From Natronolimnohabitans innermongolicus JCM 12255 (lineage in GTDB: Archaea > Halobacteriota > Halobacteria > Halobacteriales > Natrialbaceae), in assembly GCF_000337215.1 (NCBI RefSeq), contig NZ_AOHZ01000034.1:43178-102969 (forward strand): DNA of 59,792 nt, in the 5' to 3' direction. The number at the start of each line of letters is the position of its first letter. The stretch's first letter is position 1. Positions 16,501 through 25,739 of this stretch are shown in pieces. Under the pieces are notes generated by a model. The model searched no databases. It saw only the letters and a list, made by a program, of their open reading frames with translations, and had not been told where the DNA came from. Position numbers and translations under genes: made by a program.

Positions 16501-16780
16501 CGCCGCCGCGCGGGAGCACGGGGATCCCGCGTTGGGCGCAGTAGTCGACGACGGCGGCGACGTCGCTCGTCGCCGTCGGAAACGCGACCGCGATCGGCGT
16601 CACCTCGTAGGCGCTCGCGTCGGTCGCGTACAGTTCCCGGGAGTAGGTGTCACCCCGGACGTCGCAGTCGGCGACCCGCTCGAGGTCCGCGATCAGCGCC
16701 GGGCGGGTGACCTCGTCGCTTCGGTAGTCGTAGTTCGCACGACGATCGGCGGCCGGGTCGGCGCTCGGCTCGAGTGACAT
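13517..16780 (-). CDS. D-lactate dehydrogenase-type FAD/Fe-S oxidoreductase (fused)
   Basis: This 1,087-residue fused enzyme has three parts. The first is an FAD-binding PCMH domain (VLPRGGGTSLAGQTVN; GAIGNNSTGSHSLQYGKTD) with its FAD-oxidase C-domain. The second is a ferredoxin-like region with HGCGGCRGEQ...MCPTYR and GLCIGCKGCAVDCPSEVDMAK, which can hold two 4Fe-4S clusters. The third is a CCG domain (YHGHCHQKATKK; DSGCCGMAGSFGYE). This fusion is typical of GlcD/Dld-family proteins that oxidise D-lactate or another 2-hydroxyacid and pass electrons to the membrane quinone pool. A charged linker at about residues 780-835 separates the Fe-S and CCG parts. ATG 16780 is used, as upstream residues are not conserved. 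Confidence 0.9.
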   Translation of the reverse strand: MSLEPSADPAADRRANYDYRSDEVTRPALIADLERVADCDVRGDTYSRELYATDASAYEVTPIAVAFPTATSDVAAVVDYCAQRGIPVLPRGGGTSLAGQTVNRAVVLDFTRYMNDILEIDPDGRTATVQPGTILGTLNEACSPHGLKFAPDPAWGDKSAIGGAIGNNSTGSHSLQYGKTDAYIEDVEAVLADGTVTTFGEVTVAEIGERAESDGDLEGRIYAEIERILEEDADLIEDAYPDLKRNVSGYNLDRLVAEARGEDLPGGEATGEPGTVNLARLLAGSEGTLAIVTEATVSLEPVPETKAVALLCYPDLHEAMRDVAPILEHDPAAVEVLDDVLIDLARETAEFGPVTEILPDGTNATLLVEFYAEDSAHGKERVAELLADRVPSATPAGAVPDGATTTTTNADPLALEALEAYDREERAQLWKLRKSGLPILLSRTTDEKHVSFIEDTAIPPTKLPEFVAAFEEILEEHDTYASFYAHAGPGVLHIRPLVNTKTEIGLDQLHGIADDVTDLVVELGGSVSGEHGDGRARTQWNRKRYGEELWETFQDLKSAFDPDWLLNPGQVVFRDAEPTDLREHLRFDPDYEFTAGFEPELNWANDNGFQGMVELCHGCGGCRGEQETTGGVMCPTYRASREEITATRGRANALRQVMSGEMGPEEAFSDEFVEEVMGLCIGCKGCAVDCPSEVDMAKLKAEVSHEHHKRHGATLRDRLFANVATLSKWGSRFAPLSNAMAKVPGARSALEATIGIDSSRPLPTFHAETFRDWFETRRVEETGGVERTRSGEAPRGDGGSRQVETRSDERPSSAESRTRRGGPQVGRAEADRKVVLYPDTYTNYSHPAAGRAAVRVLEAAGVHVQVPDDLGDTGRPAFSKGFLDRARETARENVDALAPLVEEGWEIVVVEPSDAVMFQLDYGDLLSGADVERVAGATYGVCEYIDTFRLDEKMAFDGSVSGGGGATGGDAATGDDAATDGRLVYHGHCHQKATKKDHHAVGVLRRAGYAVDPLDSGCCGMAGSFGYEAEHASMSDAIASILYDQVDDSDGERVVAPGASCRTQLENRPGADEEPPTPIELVEAALE

Positions 16781-17628
16781 GCGTCCATCTAACGCATTGG
16801 GTAGCAAAAGCGTCGGCGTTGCCGAACCCGACTATCCGACGGCAGTGCAAGAACGTCGACGGCTCGGCCGGGAGGCCGGGAAGACAGCGGGCGACGACGA
16901 CCGTCAGCCAGCGGCGACGTCGCTCGCTTCGATTTCTCCATAACAGTCGCTCGAGGCGTCCGTCTGTTGTCTCAGAACGTCTGTCCGATCCATCGGTTGT
17001 CTCTCATGCTGATCGGGCGCCGCTGACTGCCTCTGACACGGTGCGATAGCCTGTCCGGTCTGGTGGGACGGCGACCGGTGGCGCGATTCGGGACCGATCG
17101 CCGCGTTGTAGCACTGGTGGTGACCGAATGGATCGGGCCCCATCGCTTCGGTGTACGCCCCCGGGGCCACCGTCCGACGCGTGGACGGCACATCACCGTT
17201 CGGTCGGTGTCGATACAAGCGGAGTGCCTTACTAGTTGGGCTCGAACGCGGCGCTGTTGCCGTCGCTACCGAACGAATCGACTCGAAGACTGTCGCCGAT
17301 AAACATACCTGATACACAGTATAGCGCGATATTAAATAGATTCGATCGACGACTCGAGCGACTCCGGACGGACTCGTCGTGGAACCGCGAATCGCGGGCG
17401 TGAGCCGTCGCTGAAGCGGTTGGTTCGCCAGGACCACCGCCGACCGCTCGAGCGGGTCAGGCGAGACGAATCGTGCAGTACAGTCGGTGTCGAGGGCGTA
17501 CTCGACGGAAAACCGCTACGGAACGCGATCGGCACCCGAAATCGACGGCCGTCGAGAGGTTGGCCGTATTGACAGCAACTTGATTACTATCTGCGATCGC
17601 CTGCGGTCGTCCCGAGCCGGCGTCCAGC
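16781..17628. other. Gene-free interval of about 850 bp
   Basis: Open frames here (the longest on the minus strand, 16904-17437) have low-complexity, Arg/Ser/Pro-rich composition and no family features. An AT-rich patch at about 17310-17345 looks promoter-like. I see no gene or RNA that I can support. Confidence 0.5.
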
Positions 17629-18510
17629 TCAGTCGTCCCAGTCGCCGCTCATCCCGACGCGCTCGCCGTTCTCCCAGACATAGTAGCCCTCGCCGCTTTT
17701 TTTGCCGAGCTTTCCGGCGCGGACCTTCCGGCGGAGCGACTGTGGCGGTTTGAACCGTTCGCCGAGTTCCTCGCGGAGGTGTTCGGCGATGTGCAGTCGG
17801 ACGTCGAGTCCGACGTGGTCGGTCAGTTCGATCGGCCCCATCGGATGGCCGTAACCGATCTCCATCCCCTCGTCGATGTCGGCGGGGCTCGCGACGCCCT
17901 GTTCGACCATCCGAATCGCCTCGAGTCCGAGCGCGATGCCCAGCCGCGAGGTCGCGAAGCCGGCGGTGTCGCGGACGACGACGTCTTCCTTTTCGATGTC
18001 CCGCACGTAGTCAACGGCGAACGCTTCGGTTCGCTCGTCGGTTTGCTCGGCGACGATAATCTCGACGAGGTCCATGATGTGGGGCGGATTGAAGAAATGG
18101 AGGCCGACCGCGCGCTCGGGGTGCTCGAGCGCGCTCGCCATCTCCGTCACCGACAGCGAGGAGGTGTTCGAGGCGATGATCGTCTCCTCGTCCGCCGCGT
18201 CCTCGACGTCCGAGAAGACGTCCTTCTTCAGGTCCATGTCCTCCGGCACCGCCTCGACGACCAGGTCCGCGTCCTCGACCGCCGCCTCGAGGTCGGTCGT
18301 TCCCTCGATGCGCTTGAGGGCCGCCTCCATTTCTTCTTCGGTGAGTTTGTCCCGGTCGACGCCACCCTGGAGGTTGTTTCGAATCCCCTCGAGGCCGTCC
18401 TCGACGAGGTCCGACTCGATGTCCCGCAGGACGACGTCGTTGCCCGCCATCGCGGAGACCTGTGCGATTCCGTGGCCCATGCTCCCGGCTCCGAGGACTG
18501 CGATCTGCAT
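17629..18510 (-). CDS. 3-hydroxyacyl-CoA dehydrogenase (HbdA/PaaH type)
   Basis: This 293-residue NAD-dependent enzyme oxidises 3-hydroxyacyl-CoA to 3-ketoacyl-CoA. It opens with the Rossmann motif VLGAGSMGHGIAQV and has NTSSLSVTEMASAL, the catalytic region GLHFFNPPHIMDLVEI and the C-terminal dimerisation half (GYGHPMGPIELTDHVGLDV; KSGEGYYVWE). ATG 18510 gives the canonical N-terminus. It works with the thiolase at 19033 and the acyl-CoA dehydrogenases in this window in beta-oxidation or short-chain acyl-CoA metabolism. Confidence 0.94.
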   Translation of the reverse strand: MQIAVLGAGSMGHGIAQVSAMAGNDVVLRDIESDLVEDGLEGIRNNLQGGVDRDKLTEEEMEAALKRIEGTTDLEAAVEDADLVVEAVPEDMDLKKDVFSDVEDAADEETIIASNTSSLSVTEMASALEHPERAVGLHFFNPPHIMDLVEIIVAEQTDERTEAFAVDYVRDIEKEDVVVRDTAGFATSRLGIALGLEAIRMVEQGVASPADIDEGMEIGYGHPMGPIELTDHVGLDVRLHIAEHLREELGERFKPPQSLRRKVRAGKLGKKSGEGYYVWENGERVGMSGDWDD

Positions 18511-19032
18511 GTTCGAAGCCACAGGGGAAACTATCAAAAGCGTTCCCTTTCGAACAACCGCCATCAGTGCGCTTCCGGACCGTTATGTCGCCGCTCGAGG
18601 TGAGCGACCACGGGGCGCGAACCGAGAAGCGCAGCAAGCTCCCCGACTGGCGGGTCTTGGGATTTCTGGGTGTAGCCGAGACGCGTCCGTCCACGGAAGC
18701 CGACGGAGAGGCGACGTCGCGATCACTGGCAACCAGGGACGCCACATCCTCCCCAGCCGATTCGCTCGTTCACTTCGCTCACTCGCTCATCCCTCGCGCA
18801 ATTTCGTCGATCGTCCTTCGCTGTCGCTCGGAGACGATCGACAGCGCGCGCCACTGTGACGTCTCCGCGGCGTGCTGGGTTAGACACAATCCACGCTGTG
18901 CTTGATGGACACAATCCGTGCCGCCCTGGACACGAGGCCAGCCTCGGCAGTCGCTACCCGACCCACGGTTGCACGGTCGAATGACAAAGAACGGAGCTAC
19001 TTTGGGCCCGCGGCGCGAGTCATACAGTACCA
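18511..19032. other. 520-bp interval between divergent beta-oxidation genes
   Basis: This stretch contains the promoters of the divergent HbdA-type and thiolase genes and a dispersed repeat (18742-18762). No gene is supported; a (TTCGCTCACTCGCTC)-like low-complexity patch lies at about 18770-18790. Confidence 0.5.
18742..18762 (-). repeat. Dispersed 21-bp motif, copy 2 (inverted)
   Basis: The reverse complement AATCGGCTGGGGAGGATGTG plus one base matches 5033-5053 at 19 of 21 positions. Confidence 0.6.
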
Positions 19033-20175
19033 ATGAGCGATCGCCAACCAGTCATCGTCGCGGCAGTTAGAACTCCGCAGGGAAAACACGGCGGCGTCTT
19101 CGCCGAAACCGGCAGCGAGGAGCTCTCGGTCCCGCTCGTAAACGAGATGCTCGAGCAAACCGGCCTCACCGGCGACGACGTCGACGATATCCGCTGGGGG
19201 TGTGCAAAGCAGGTCGACGAACAGAGCAACAACATCGCGCGCGTCATCGCACTCCTCTCGGAGTTAGGCGAGGGCGTTCCCGGGACGACCATCGACCGAC
19301 TCTGTGCGTCCTCGGCGGAAGCGATCATGAGCGCCAGCGACGCCGTTCGCGCGGGCCAGCGTGACGTGATCGTCGCCGGCGGGGTCGAGAACATGTCCCG
19401 CAACGAGCGTCGCAAGGGGATCGACTCCTACGATGGCATCGCCGAGCAGTACGACGCTGCCGGCCTGCAGATGGGCCAGACCGCAGAGAAAGTCGCCCGC
19501 GAGTACGACATCTCCCGCGACCGGCAGGACGAGTACGGCGCTCGCAGCCAGCAACGCGCCGTCGAGGCGACCGAGGCGGGCAAGTACGACGACGAAATCG
19601 TTCCGATCGACACGGGCGAGCACGTCGTCGAAGAAGACGAGGGCCTCCGGCCGGGCACGACGAAAGAGAAGATCAGCGGCCTCCCGCCGGCCTTCGAGGA
19701 GGACGGCACCGTCACCGCGGCCAACGCCTCGCAGGTCTCCGACGGGGCCGCGGGCGTCATCGTCACGTCTCGAGAGTTCGCCGAGGAGAACGGTCTCGAG
19801 ATCCGAGCTGAAATCGAGGGCCACAACGTCGCCGGCGTCGATCCGACGGTGATGGGTATCGGCCCCGTACCTGCAGTTCGTGGCATCTGGGAGCGAAACG
19901 GCCGCTCGGCAGCGGACTACGATCGCGTCGAACTCAACGAGGCCTTCGCCAGCCAGACGCTGTACTGTCAGGACGAACTCGGCTTCGACGACGACCAGTT
20001 CAACGTCAACGGCGGCGCGATCGCCATCGGCCACCCGCTCGGCGCCTCCGGCGCTCGCCTGCCGGTCTCGCTGATTCACGAACTCGAGCGCGAGGGCGGC
20101 GGCCTCGGGCTCTCGACGATGTGTGTCGGCTACGGGCAGGGCGCGGCAGTCGAGTTCCGGGTTCCGGAGCCGTAG
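19033..20175 (+). CDS. Acetyl-CoA acetyltransferase (thiolase)
   Basis: This 380-residue thiolase is complete. The nucleophilic Cys is at about 91 ([10 protein letters not shown]), the His base at about 334 ([14 protein letters not shown]) and the second Cys at about 364 ([10 protein letters not shown]). The order and length match degradative or biosynthetic acetyl-CoA C-acetyltransferases. It lies divergent from the 3-hydroxyacyl-CoA dehydrogenase, whose product it would cleave. A short promoter region with CTACTTTGGG and ATACAGTACC precedes the ATG. Confidence 0.94.
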   Translation: MSDRQPVIVAAVRTPQGKHGGVFAETGSEELSVPLVNEMLEQTGLTGDDVDDIRWGCAKQVDEQSNNIARVIALLSELGEGVPGTTIDRLCASSAEAIMSASDAVRAGQRDVIVAGGVENMSRNERRKGIDSYDGIAEQYDAAGLQMGQTAEKVAREYDISRDRQDEYGARSQQRAVEATEAGKYDDEIVPIDTGEHVVEEDEGLRPGTTKEKISGLPPAFEEDGTVTAANASQVSDGAAGVIVTSREFAEENGLEIRAEIEGHNVAGVDPTVMGIGPVPAVRGIWERNGRSAADYDRVELNEAFASQTLYCQDELGFDDDQFNVNGGAIAIGHPLGASGARLPVSLIHELEREGGGLGLSTMCVGYGQGAAVEFRVPEP

Positions 20176-20345
20176 TCGACAGCCGGCGACTCGAGGCCCC
20201 TGTTGTGCGGGCCGGCTCCAGCGTGGACACGGACGCGGTTCGGTCGTGAACAGAGATGCGACTCGAGGCGTCTACAGCGGTGACTCGAGCACAGAGATGT
20301 CCCTATCCGCTGTCCGAGAAAAACGGTACAATCGGGGGATCCGCT

Positions 20346-21485
20346 CTAGAGGATCTGGTCGGCGATGATGTTCTTCTGAATCTCGCTGGTACCCTCGTAG
20401 ATCTTCGTGATGCGGGCGTCGCGGTAGTAGCGCTCGGCGGGGTAGTCCGTGACGTAGCCCGAGCCGCCGTGGACCTGGATACCCTCGTCGGCGACTTCGA
20501 CGGAGATCTCGGAGGCGAACAGCTTCGCCATGCTCGAGTACTGCGCGGCGATATCCTGGTTGTTCTTCTCGACCTCCGAGGCGGCGCGGTAGGTCAGCGA
20601 GCGGGCGGCCTCGACCTTGGTGGCCATCTCGGCGATCTTGTGCTCGATGGCCTGGAACTCGGAGATCTTCTGGTCGAACTGCTCGCGCTCGTTGGCGTAC
20701 TCGATGGCGGCGTCCAGGGCACCCTGTGCGGCGCCGACGGCCTGGGCGGCGACGTTAGTTCGGCCGGAGGCGAAGAACTCCATCAGCTGGTAGAAGCCCT
20801 TGTCGACCTCACCGATGACGTTCTCCTCGGGAATGCGGACGTCGTCGATGATGACCTCCGCGAGGTCGGAGGCACGAATACCGAGCTTGTTGTCGATCTT
20901 CTCGGTCTTGATGCCGTCCCAGTCCATCTCGACGAGGAAGGCGGTGATGCCGCGGTGGCCCTCGTCGGGGCTGGTTTTGGCCATAAGGACGCCGACGTCG
21001 GCGACCGTGCCGTTGGTGATCCACATCTTGTTGCCGTTGGCGACGTACTCGTCGCCGTCCTTCTCGGCGACGGTCTCCATTCCGGCGACGTTCGAGCCGT
21101 GTGCGGGCTCGGAGATCATCGACACGGACGCGATCTCACCGTTTGCGATCTTGGGCAGGTACTCCTCTTTCATCCACTCGTCGCCGAACTCGATGATCAT
21201 GTTCGAGCCGAAGCCGGCACTACCGATGGCCGAACCGATTCCCGGGTCGGCACGCCAGAGTTCCTCGGTGACGATGGTACTGGCGATCTTGTCCATCCCG
21301 GCACCGTCGTACTCGAGTGGGATACTCGGCGAGACGAAGTCGTACTCGGCCGCCTTCTTGCGGAGTTCTTCCGGATACTTGTGTTCCTGGTCGTGTTCCT
21401 CGGCGACCGGAGCGATCTCGTTTTCACCGAACTCGCGGACGGCTTCGCGAATCGCTTCGTGTTCGTCGGACAGCGTGAATGCCAT
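20346..21485 (-). CDS. Acyl-CoA dehydrogenase
   Basis: This 379-residue FAD enzyme has the standard order: helical N-domain (FTLSDEHEAIREAVREFGE), beta-domain (SEPAHGSNVAGMET; MWITNGTVADVGVLMAK), helical C-domain (AQAVGAAQGALDAAIEYANEREQF) and the KIYEGTSEIQKNI motif carrying the catalytic Glu. Chain-length preference cannot be read reliably, although the Y-E-G-T-S-E motif fits short/medium-chain members. ATG 21485 starts the conserved protein. It is convergent with the thiolase and lies downstream of the acyl-CoA ligase on the same strand. Confidence 0.94.
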   Translation of the reverse strand: MAFTLSDEHEAIREAVREFGENEIAPVAEEHDQEHKYPEELRKKAAEYDFVSPSIPLEYDGAGMDKIASTIVTEELWRADPGIGSAIGSAGFGSNMIIEFGDEWMKEEYLPKIANGEIASVSMISEPAHGSNVAGMETVAEKDGDEYVANGNKMWITNGTVADVGVLMAKTSPDEGHRGITAFLVEMDWDGIKTEKIDNKLGIRASDLAEVIIDDVRIPEENVIGEVDKGFYQLMEFFASGRTNVAAQAVGAAQGALDAAIEYANEREQFDQKISEFQAIEHKIAEMATKVEAARSLTYRAASEVEKNNQDIAAQYSSMAKLFASEISVEVADEGIQVHGGSGYVTDYPAERYYRDARITKIYEGTSEIQKNIIADQIL

Positions 21486-21744
21486 ATCGCATTGATTGTG
21501 GACCGGTACCAAAATAGCTTCGATTCATTCAACAGACGCAACGAAAAACACACGCAAATCTAACGCTGTAAAGACCATCGCCTATCTGCGAATACTCTGT
21601 TCGACCAGTGTGTGGGTGTCTCTCCCACATGAGGCCGACGGCACTCGAGACCGGGAGACCGAGACTGGAACCGATATCGTGTCAGCCCACAGAGGTTCGG
21701 AACAGTCGCGGTACGTCACCGCGACTCGAGCGGCTCCGTCTCGC

Positions 21745-23319
21745 CTACGCTTCGGTTTCGCCCCCGTCTTCGTCGCGAATCTTGAACTTCTGGACCTTGC
21801 CGGTCGTCGTCCGCGGCAGCTCCTCGACGAACTCGACCTCGCGCGGGTGTTTGTACTCTGCCATGTTCTCGAGGCAGTACTGTTTGATCCCCTCGGGCGT
21901 CGTCTCGGCGTCCGGCGTGGGAACGATAAACGCCTTGACGGTCTCGCCACGTCTGTCGTCCGGGATTCCGACCACCGCGGCGTCGGCGACGTCCTCGTGC
22001 TCGAAGAGCAACTCCTCGACTTCGCGCGGGTAGACGTTGTAGCCGCCGGTGACGATCATGTGTTTCTCGCGGTCGACGACGAAGAAGAAGTCGTCCTCGT
22101 CCCAGTAGCAGACGTCGCCGGTGTGGAACCACGTCGTACCGTTCTCGTCGGTAAAGGCCTCCTCGTTGGCCTCGGGCAGCCCGTAGTAGCCTTTCATCAC
22201 GTTCGGTCCAGAGACGACGAGTTCGCCCGTGATCTTGCGGAGGTCGGCTTCCTCCTCGTCGATCGGCCCCTCCTCGACACGGGGGACCGTTTCGAACGCC
22301 TCGTCGACGACTTTCGCGTCGACGCCCTCGAGCGGTTTTCCGATCGAGCCCTTCCGGCGGGCCTCGCCGCGGTTGGCGTGGGTGACCGGACTCGTTTCGG
22401 TCAGGCCGTACCCCTCGTAGAGTGCGACGCCGTAGAGTTCCTCGAACGTCTCCAGTACCTCGAGTGGGAGACTCGAACCGCCGGAGTTGACGAACCGAAG
22501 CGCCTCGAACTCGTACTCGTCGGCGTCGGGCTGGTTGATCATGTCGTTGAACATCGCCGGAACGCCAAACATGATCGAGATCTCCGCCTCCTCGAGCAGG
22601 CTCATCACTTCGGAAGCGTCCCACTCGGGGACGGGGTAGTAGGTGCCGCCGCTGTACATGGCGCCGTTCATGACGACGGACATGCCGTAGATGTGGAACA
22701 GCGGCAGGGTGCCGACGAGTCGGTCCGAAGCCTGAAAGCCGCCCGGCGGGACGTCGGCGTTGGCGCGGGTCGTCCAGCCGATGTTCTCGTGGGTCAGCAA
22801 GACGCCTTTCGGCGTCCCCGTCGTTCCCGAAGTGTAGGGCTGGACCGCGACGTCGTCGTCCGCGCGCTCGGCGATTCCCGCGGTGTCGTCGGCGAGGAAG
22901 TCCTCGAACGCGGTGGCGCCGTCGACGTCGGCGCCCACACTGACGACCTGTTCGACGTCGGTGTCCTCGAGCACGTCGACGACGTTGGGGACGTTGTCGG
23001 CCAGCGAGACGACCGCCTTCGCGCCGCTGTCGTCCAGCAGGTGGCTGATCTCGCGGGTCTTGTACTGCGGGTTCATCGGGACGACGATCCCGCCGGCGCG
23101 CAGCGTGCCGTAGAAGGCCGTCACGAACTGCGGGAGGTTCGGCAGGTAGATCCCGACGCGGTCGCCCTCGCCGATGCCGCGGTCCTCGAGGGCCTGTGCG
23201 AACTGTCCGGCCCGCTCCCAGAACTGCTCGTAGGTGAGTTCCGTGTCGTCGTAGACGATCGCGGGAGAGTCGCCGTATTCGTCGACGGTTTCGCCGACGT
23301 CTGTCACGAGGTTCGTCAT
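21745..23319 (-). CDS. Acyl-CoA synthetase (AMP-forming)
   Basis: This 524-residue ANL-superfamily ligase activates a carboxylic acid to its CoA thioester through an acyl-adenylate. Visible motifs are the P-loop YTSGTTGTPKGVLLTH, YGLTETSPVTHANRG, the adenylate motif TWFHTGDVCYWDEDDFFFV, the hinge DREKHMIVTGGYNVYPREVE and the C-terminal Lys in TTTGKVQKFK. It resembles medium- or long-chain fatty-acid ligases. With the acyl-CoA dehydrogenase 260 bp downstream and the TRAP importer upstream it suggests import and activation of an organic or fatty acid. Confidence 0.92.
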   Translation of the reverse strand: MTNLVTDVGETVDEYGDSPAIVYDDTELTYEQFWERAGQFAQALEDRGIGEGDRVGIYLPNLPQFVTAFYGTLRAGGIVVPMNPQYKTREISHLLDDSGAKAVVSLADNVPNVVDVLEDTDVEQVVSVGADVDGATAFEDFLADDTAGIAERADDDVAVQPYTSGTTGTPKGVLLTHENIGWTTRANADVPPGGFQASDRLVGTLPLFHIYGMSVVMNGAMYSGGTYYPVPEWDASEVMSLLEEAEISIMFGVPAMFNDMINQPDADEYEFEALRFVNSGGSSLPLEVLETFEELYGVALYEGYGLTETSPVTHANRGEARRKGSIGKPLEGVDAKVVDEAFETVPRVEEGPIDEEEADLRKITGELVVSGPNVMKGYYGLPEANEEAFTDENGTTWFHTGDVCYWDEDDFFFVVDREKHMIVTGGYNVYPREVEELLFEHEDVADAAVVGIPDDRRGETVKAFIVPTPDAETTPEGIKQYCLENMAEYKHPREVEFVEELPRTTTGKVQKFKIRDEDGGETEA

Positions 23320-23450
23320 CGGTATAGACGGTCATCTGAGCGGTACAAAAGAATTGTTACTTACGCGAATTCGAGGCGCGAGCCGACGTCGAAACGACGG
23401 TCGACTCGAGGTGGTATCGACGTGAGAGAACAAAAAACGGGACGGCGCGC

Positions 23451-25733
23451 TCAGTCGACCTCGTAGGACGGCTCGGTCGGTCCGCTGGTCTCGGGGTCGT
23501 AACCGACGACGACGTTAGCGTAGCCCAGCGCACCCGCGATGAGCAGCCCGCCGGCGAGTTGCACGGCGAGATCGAGCAGCGGCGTTACCGTGAGCAGCGG
23601 CGTCAGCGTCGTCGCGCCGAACATCGCGGCGAACGCGGCGACGAGGTAGAGCCCTCGAGCCGGAAGCGAGAGGGAGTGGGCTCCGTCGAATCCGATTGTC
23701 GAGACGACCAGCGCAATCGTTCCGGCGAGAACGAGCGGGAACGCGAGCAGCGTCTCGGGGAACGACCAGTAGATGAGGCTGTCGTTCGCGATGAAGGCGA
23801 ACGGGATGACAAACCCGGGTGCGCCGATACGCAGCGCCTGAACACTGGCCCGCGGGAAGCTCGCGCCCGCGATGTTCGATCCGATCGCGACCGAGACGGC
23901 GACCGGCGGCGTGATCGCCGACAGCATCGCGAAGTAGAACACGAACATGTGAGCGGTGATCGGCTGAACGTCCATTGCGATGACGCTCGGGACGATCAGC
24001 ATCGCGACGAGCAGGTACGCTGCCGGCGTCGGCATGCCCAGTCCGAAGAGGATACTCGCGATCATCGCCATCAGGAGCAGGACGATCAGCACGCCACCGG
24101 AGAGCGCGACCATCTCCTGACTGAGCCGTCCGGCGAAACCGGTTCCATCGACCATCTGGAGAACGACGCCGAGCGACGCCAGAATGCCGACGAGCGGCGC
24201 CATTTCGACGGCTCCCTGTTTGAATCCGTCGAGCGTCTGTTTCGTGCTTCGCAGGATCGAGAACACTGTCTCGACCGCGATCCGCCGCATCGATCCGAGG
24301 TCGGAGAGCGTCCCGCTGACGCCGGAAACGGTAGCACGAGCGCCGCGTCCCAACACTGCGGCGAGCGTGGTTGTACCGACTCGAGTGCGCGCGACGATGC
24401 CGGACTCGCGATCGGTCGACCGACGCTCGAGTTCGTCGTCGAGCGCTGCTTGCGCCCGCGTATCGGCGTCGAAGACGTCGACGAGCGCGTTGCGAACGTA
24501 CATGACCGCGACGATCGTCGCGATCGTGTACAGTCCGGCCGCAAGCGGCGTGTATCGGAGGACGATCAACGTATAGAGCAGTACTCCCAGCGGGATCAGG
24601 AAGTGAACGCCTTTGAGCAGCGAGAGGTACTCGAACGATTCGCGTTCGTCGGTCGTCCAGCCGAACTTGAGCACGATCAGGTAGATCGCGACGCCGACGC
24701 TAACGTAGAACAGGGCTGCAGGAATAACCCCTGCCTGAACGATCGACAGATAGGACACGCCGAGAATGTCCGCCATCAAGAACGCCGCGACACCCATCAC
24801 CGGCGGGAGCATCTGTCCGCCCGAGGAGGCGACGGCTTCGATCGCGGCCGCGAAGTCGTCGCGAATGCCTTGCTCTTTGATCATCGGAATCGTGAAGCTA
24901 CCGGTCGTCGCGGTGTTGGCCGCAGCGCTTCCGGTAATGGAACCCATGATCATACTCGCGACGACGGCGATCTGGACGACGCCAGATCGGAGGCTCTTCC
25001 CGAGCTCGCTGCCGACGTTGAGAACGAAATCGAGTGCGCCGTACACTTTGGCGATACCCGCAAACATGATGAAGATGGCGACCCACGTCGATCCGACGTC
25101 GAGAATGAAGCCGTACGTTCCCTGGATGCCGATGGCCCCCTCGCGAGCGATTCGTTCGATCGACCACCCGCCATGGTTGAGGAGTCCAGGGAGGAGCGGT
25201 CCAGCGAACGCGTACACGAGCGAGAGAACGACGACCGACGTGAAGATGTAGCCGAACGCGCGCCGGGTCGCATCCGTGACGAGGAAGATTATCAGTATCC
25301 CCATCACGATATCGAGCGTCGTATTCGACAGCGCTCCATCCAGTCGATCGAAGTTGACGTGAACGTACCCGGTTGCGACGAGCGACGCGACTGCGAAGAC
25401 GATCGCTATCGTCGACAGCAGATACGGGAGCCCCGACTCGAGTCGCGGCGAACTCGGAAGTGCTGATCCGAGTCGTCCGCCCGAAAGCGGATCCGATTCG
25501 AGCGCGTCCCTGGCCTCCATGAGATAGTACAGTGCCAGTCCGATCCCGAGGAAGATATTCACGTACTGTACCGGCTCGGTAAACGGCAACGCATACGCAT
25601 AGTAGACCGTAAACGCGGTCAACGTGACCCCGAATACGTAAATAAGGGCGGTCAGAACGGCTGGCATCGTCACGTCCTCACGAGACGGCTTTCGAGATGC
25701 CACGTGTCGACGAACGGTAGCGATGGCGTTCAT
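23451..25733 (-). CDS. TRAP transporter fused permease (DctQM type, TAXI system)
   Basis: This 760-residue protein has about 18-20 membrane segments. The small DctQ-like part is fused to the large DctM-like permease, as in TAXI-type TRAP systems. GSITGSAAANTATTGSFTIPM and SGGQMLPPVMGVAAFLMAD in the middle, and GMPTPAAYLLVAMLIVPSVI later, are conserved DctM/TAXI permease blocks. A hydrophilic loop of about 110 residues in the centre is acidic and Arg-rich. It uses a cation gradient to import the ligand delivered by the adjacent binding protein. The ATG lies 7 bp from that gene's stop, so the two form an operon. Confidence 0.92.
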   Translation of the reverse strand: MNAIATVRRHVASRKPSREDVTMPAVLTALIYVFGVTLTAFTVYYAYALPFTEPVQYVNIFLGIGLALYYLMEARDALESDPLSGGRLGSALPSSPRLESGLPYLLSTIAIVFAVASLVATGYVHVNFDRLDGALSNTTLDIVMGILIIFLVTDATRRAFGYIFTSVVVLSLVYAFAGPLLPGLLNHGGWSIERIAREGAIGIQGTYGFILDVGSTWVAIFIMFAGIAKVYGALDFVLNVGSELGKSLRSGVVQIAVVASMIMGSITGSAAANTATTGSFTIPMIKEQGIRDDFAAAIEAVASSGGQMLPPVMGVAAFLMADILGVSYLSIVQAGVIPAALFYVSVGVAIYLIVLKFGWTTDERESFEYLSLLKGVHFLIPLGVLLYTLIVLRYTPLAAGLYTIATIVAVMYVRNALVDVFDADTRAQAALDDELERRSTDRESGIVARTRVGTTTLAAVLGRGARATVSGVSGTLSDLGSMRRIAVETVFSILRSTKQTLDGFKQGAVEMAPLVGILASLGVVLQMVDGTGFAGRLSQEMVALSGGVLIVLLLMAMIASILFGLGMPTPAAYLLVAMLIVPSVIAMDVQPITAHMFVFYFAMLSAITPPVAVSVAIGSNIAGASFPRASVQALRIGAPGFVIPFAFIANDSLIYWSFPETLLAFPLVLAGTIALVVSTIGFDGAHSLSLPARGLYLVAAFAAMFGATTLTPLLTVTPLLDLAVQLAGGLLIAGALGYANVVVGYDPETSGPTEPSYEVD

Positions 25734-25739
25734 CGGTCG

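Noticed and set aside
16904-17437. Minus-strand frame of 177 codons in the gene-free interval
   Set aside because: Low-complexity Arg/Ser/Thr/Pro composition, no fold or motif, and no promoter at a suitable distance.
18843-18890. tRNA or small RNA near the divergent beta-oxidation genes
   Set aside because: No cloverleaf, anticodon arm or CCA-like end could be drawn.
23559-25466. 635-codon plus-strand frame over the TRAP permease
   Set aside because: Runs antisense to a clearly recognisable permease, with Arg/Asp-rich composition.
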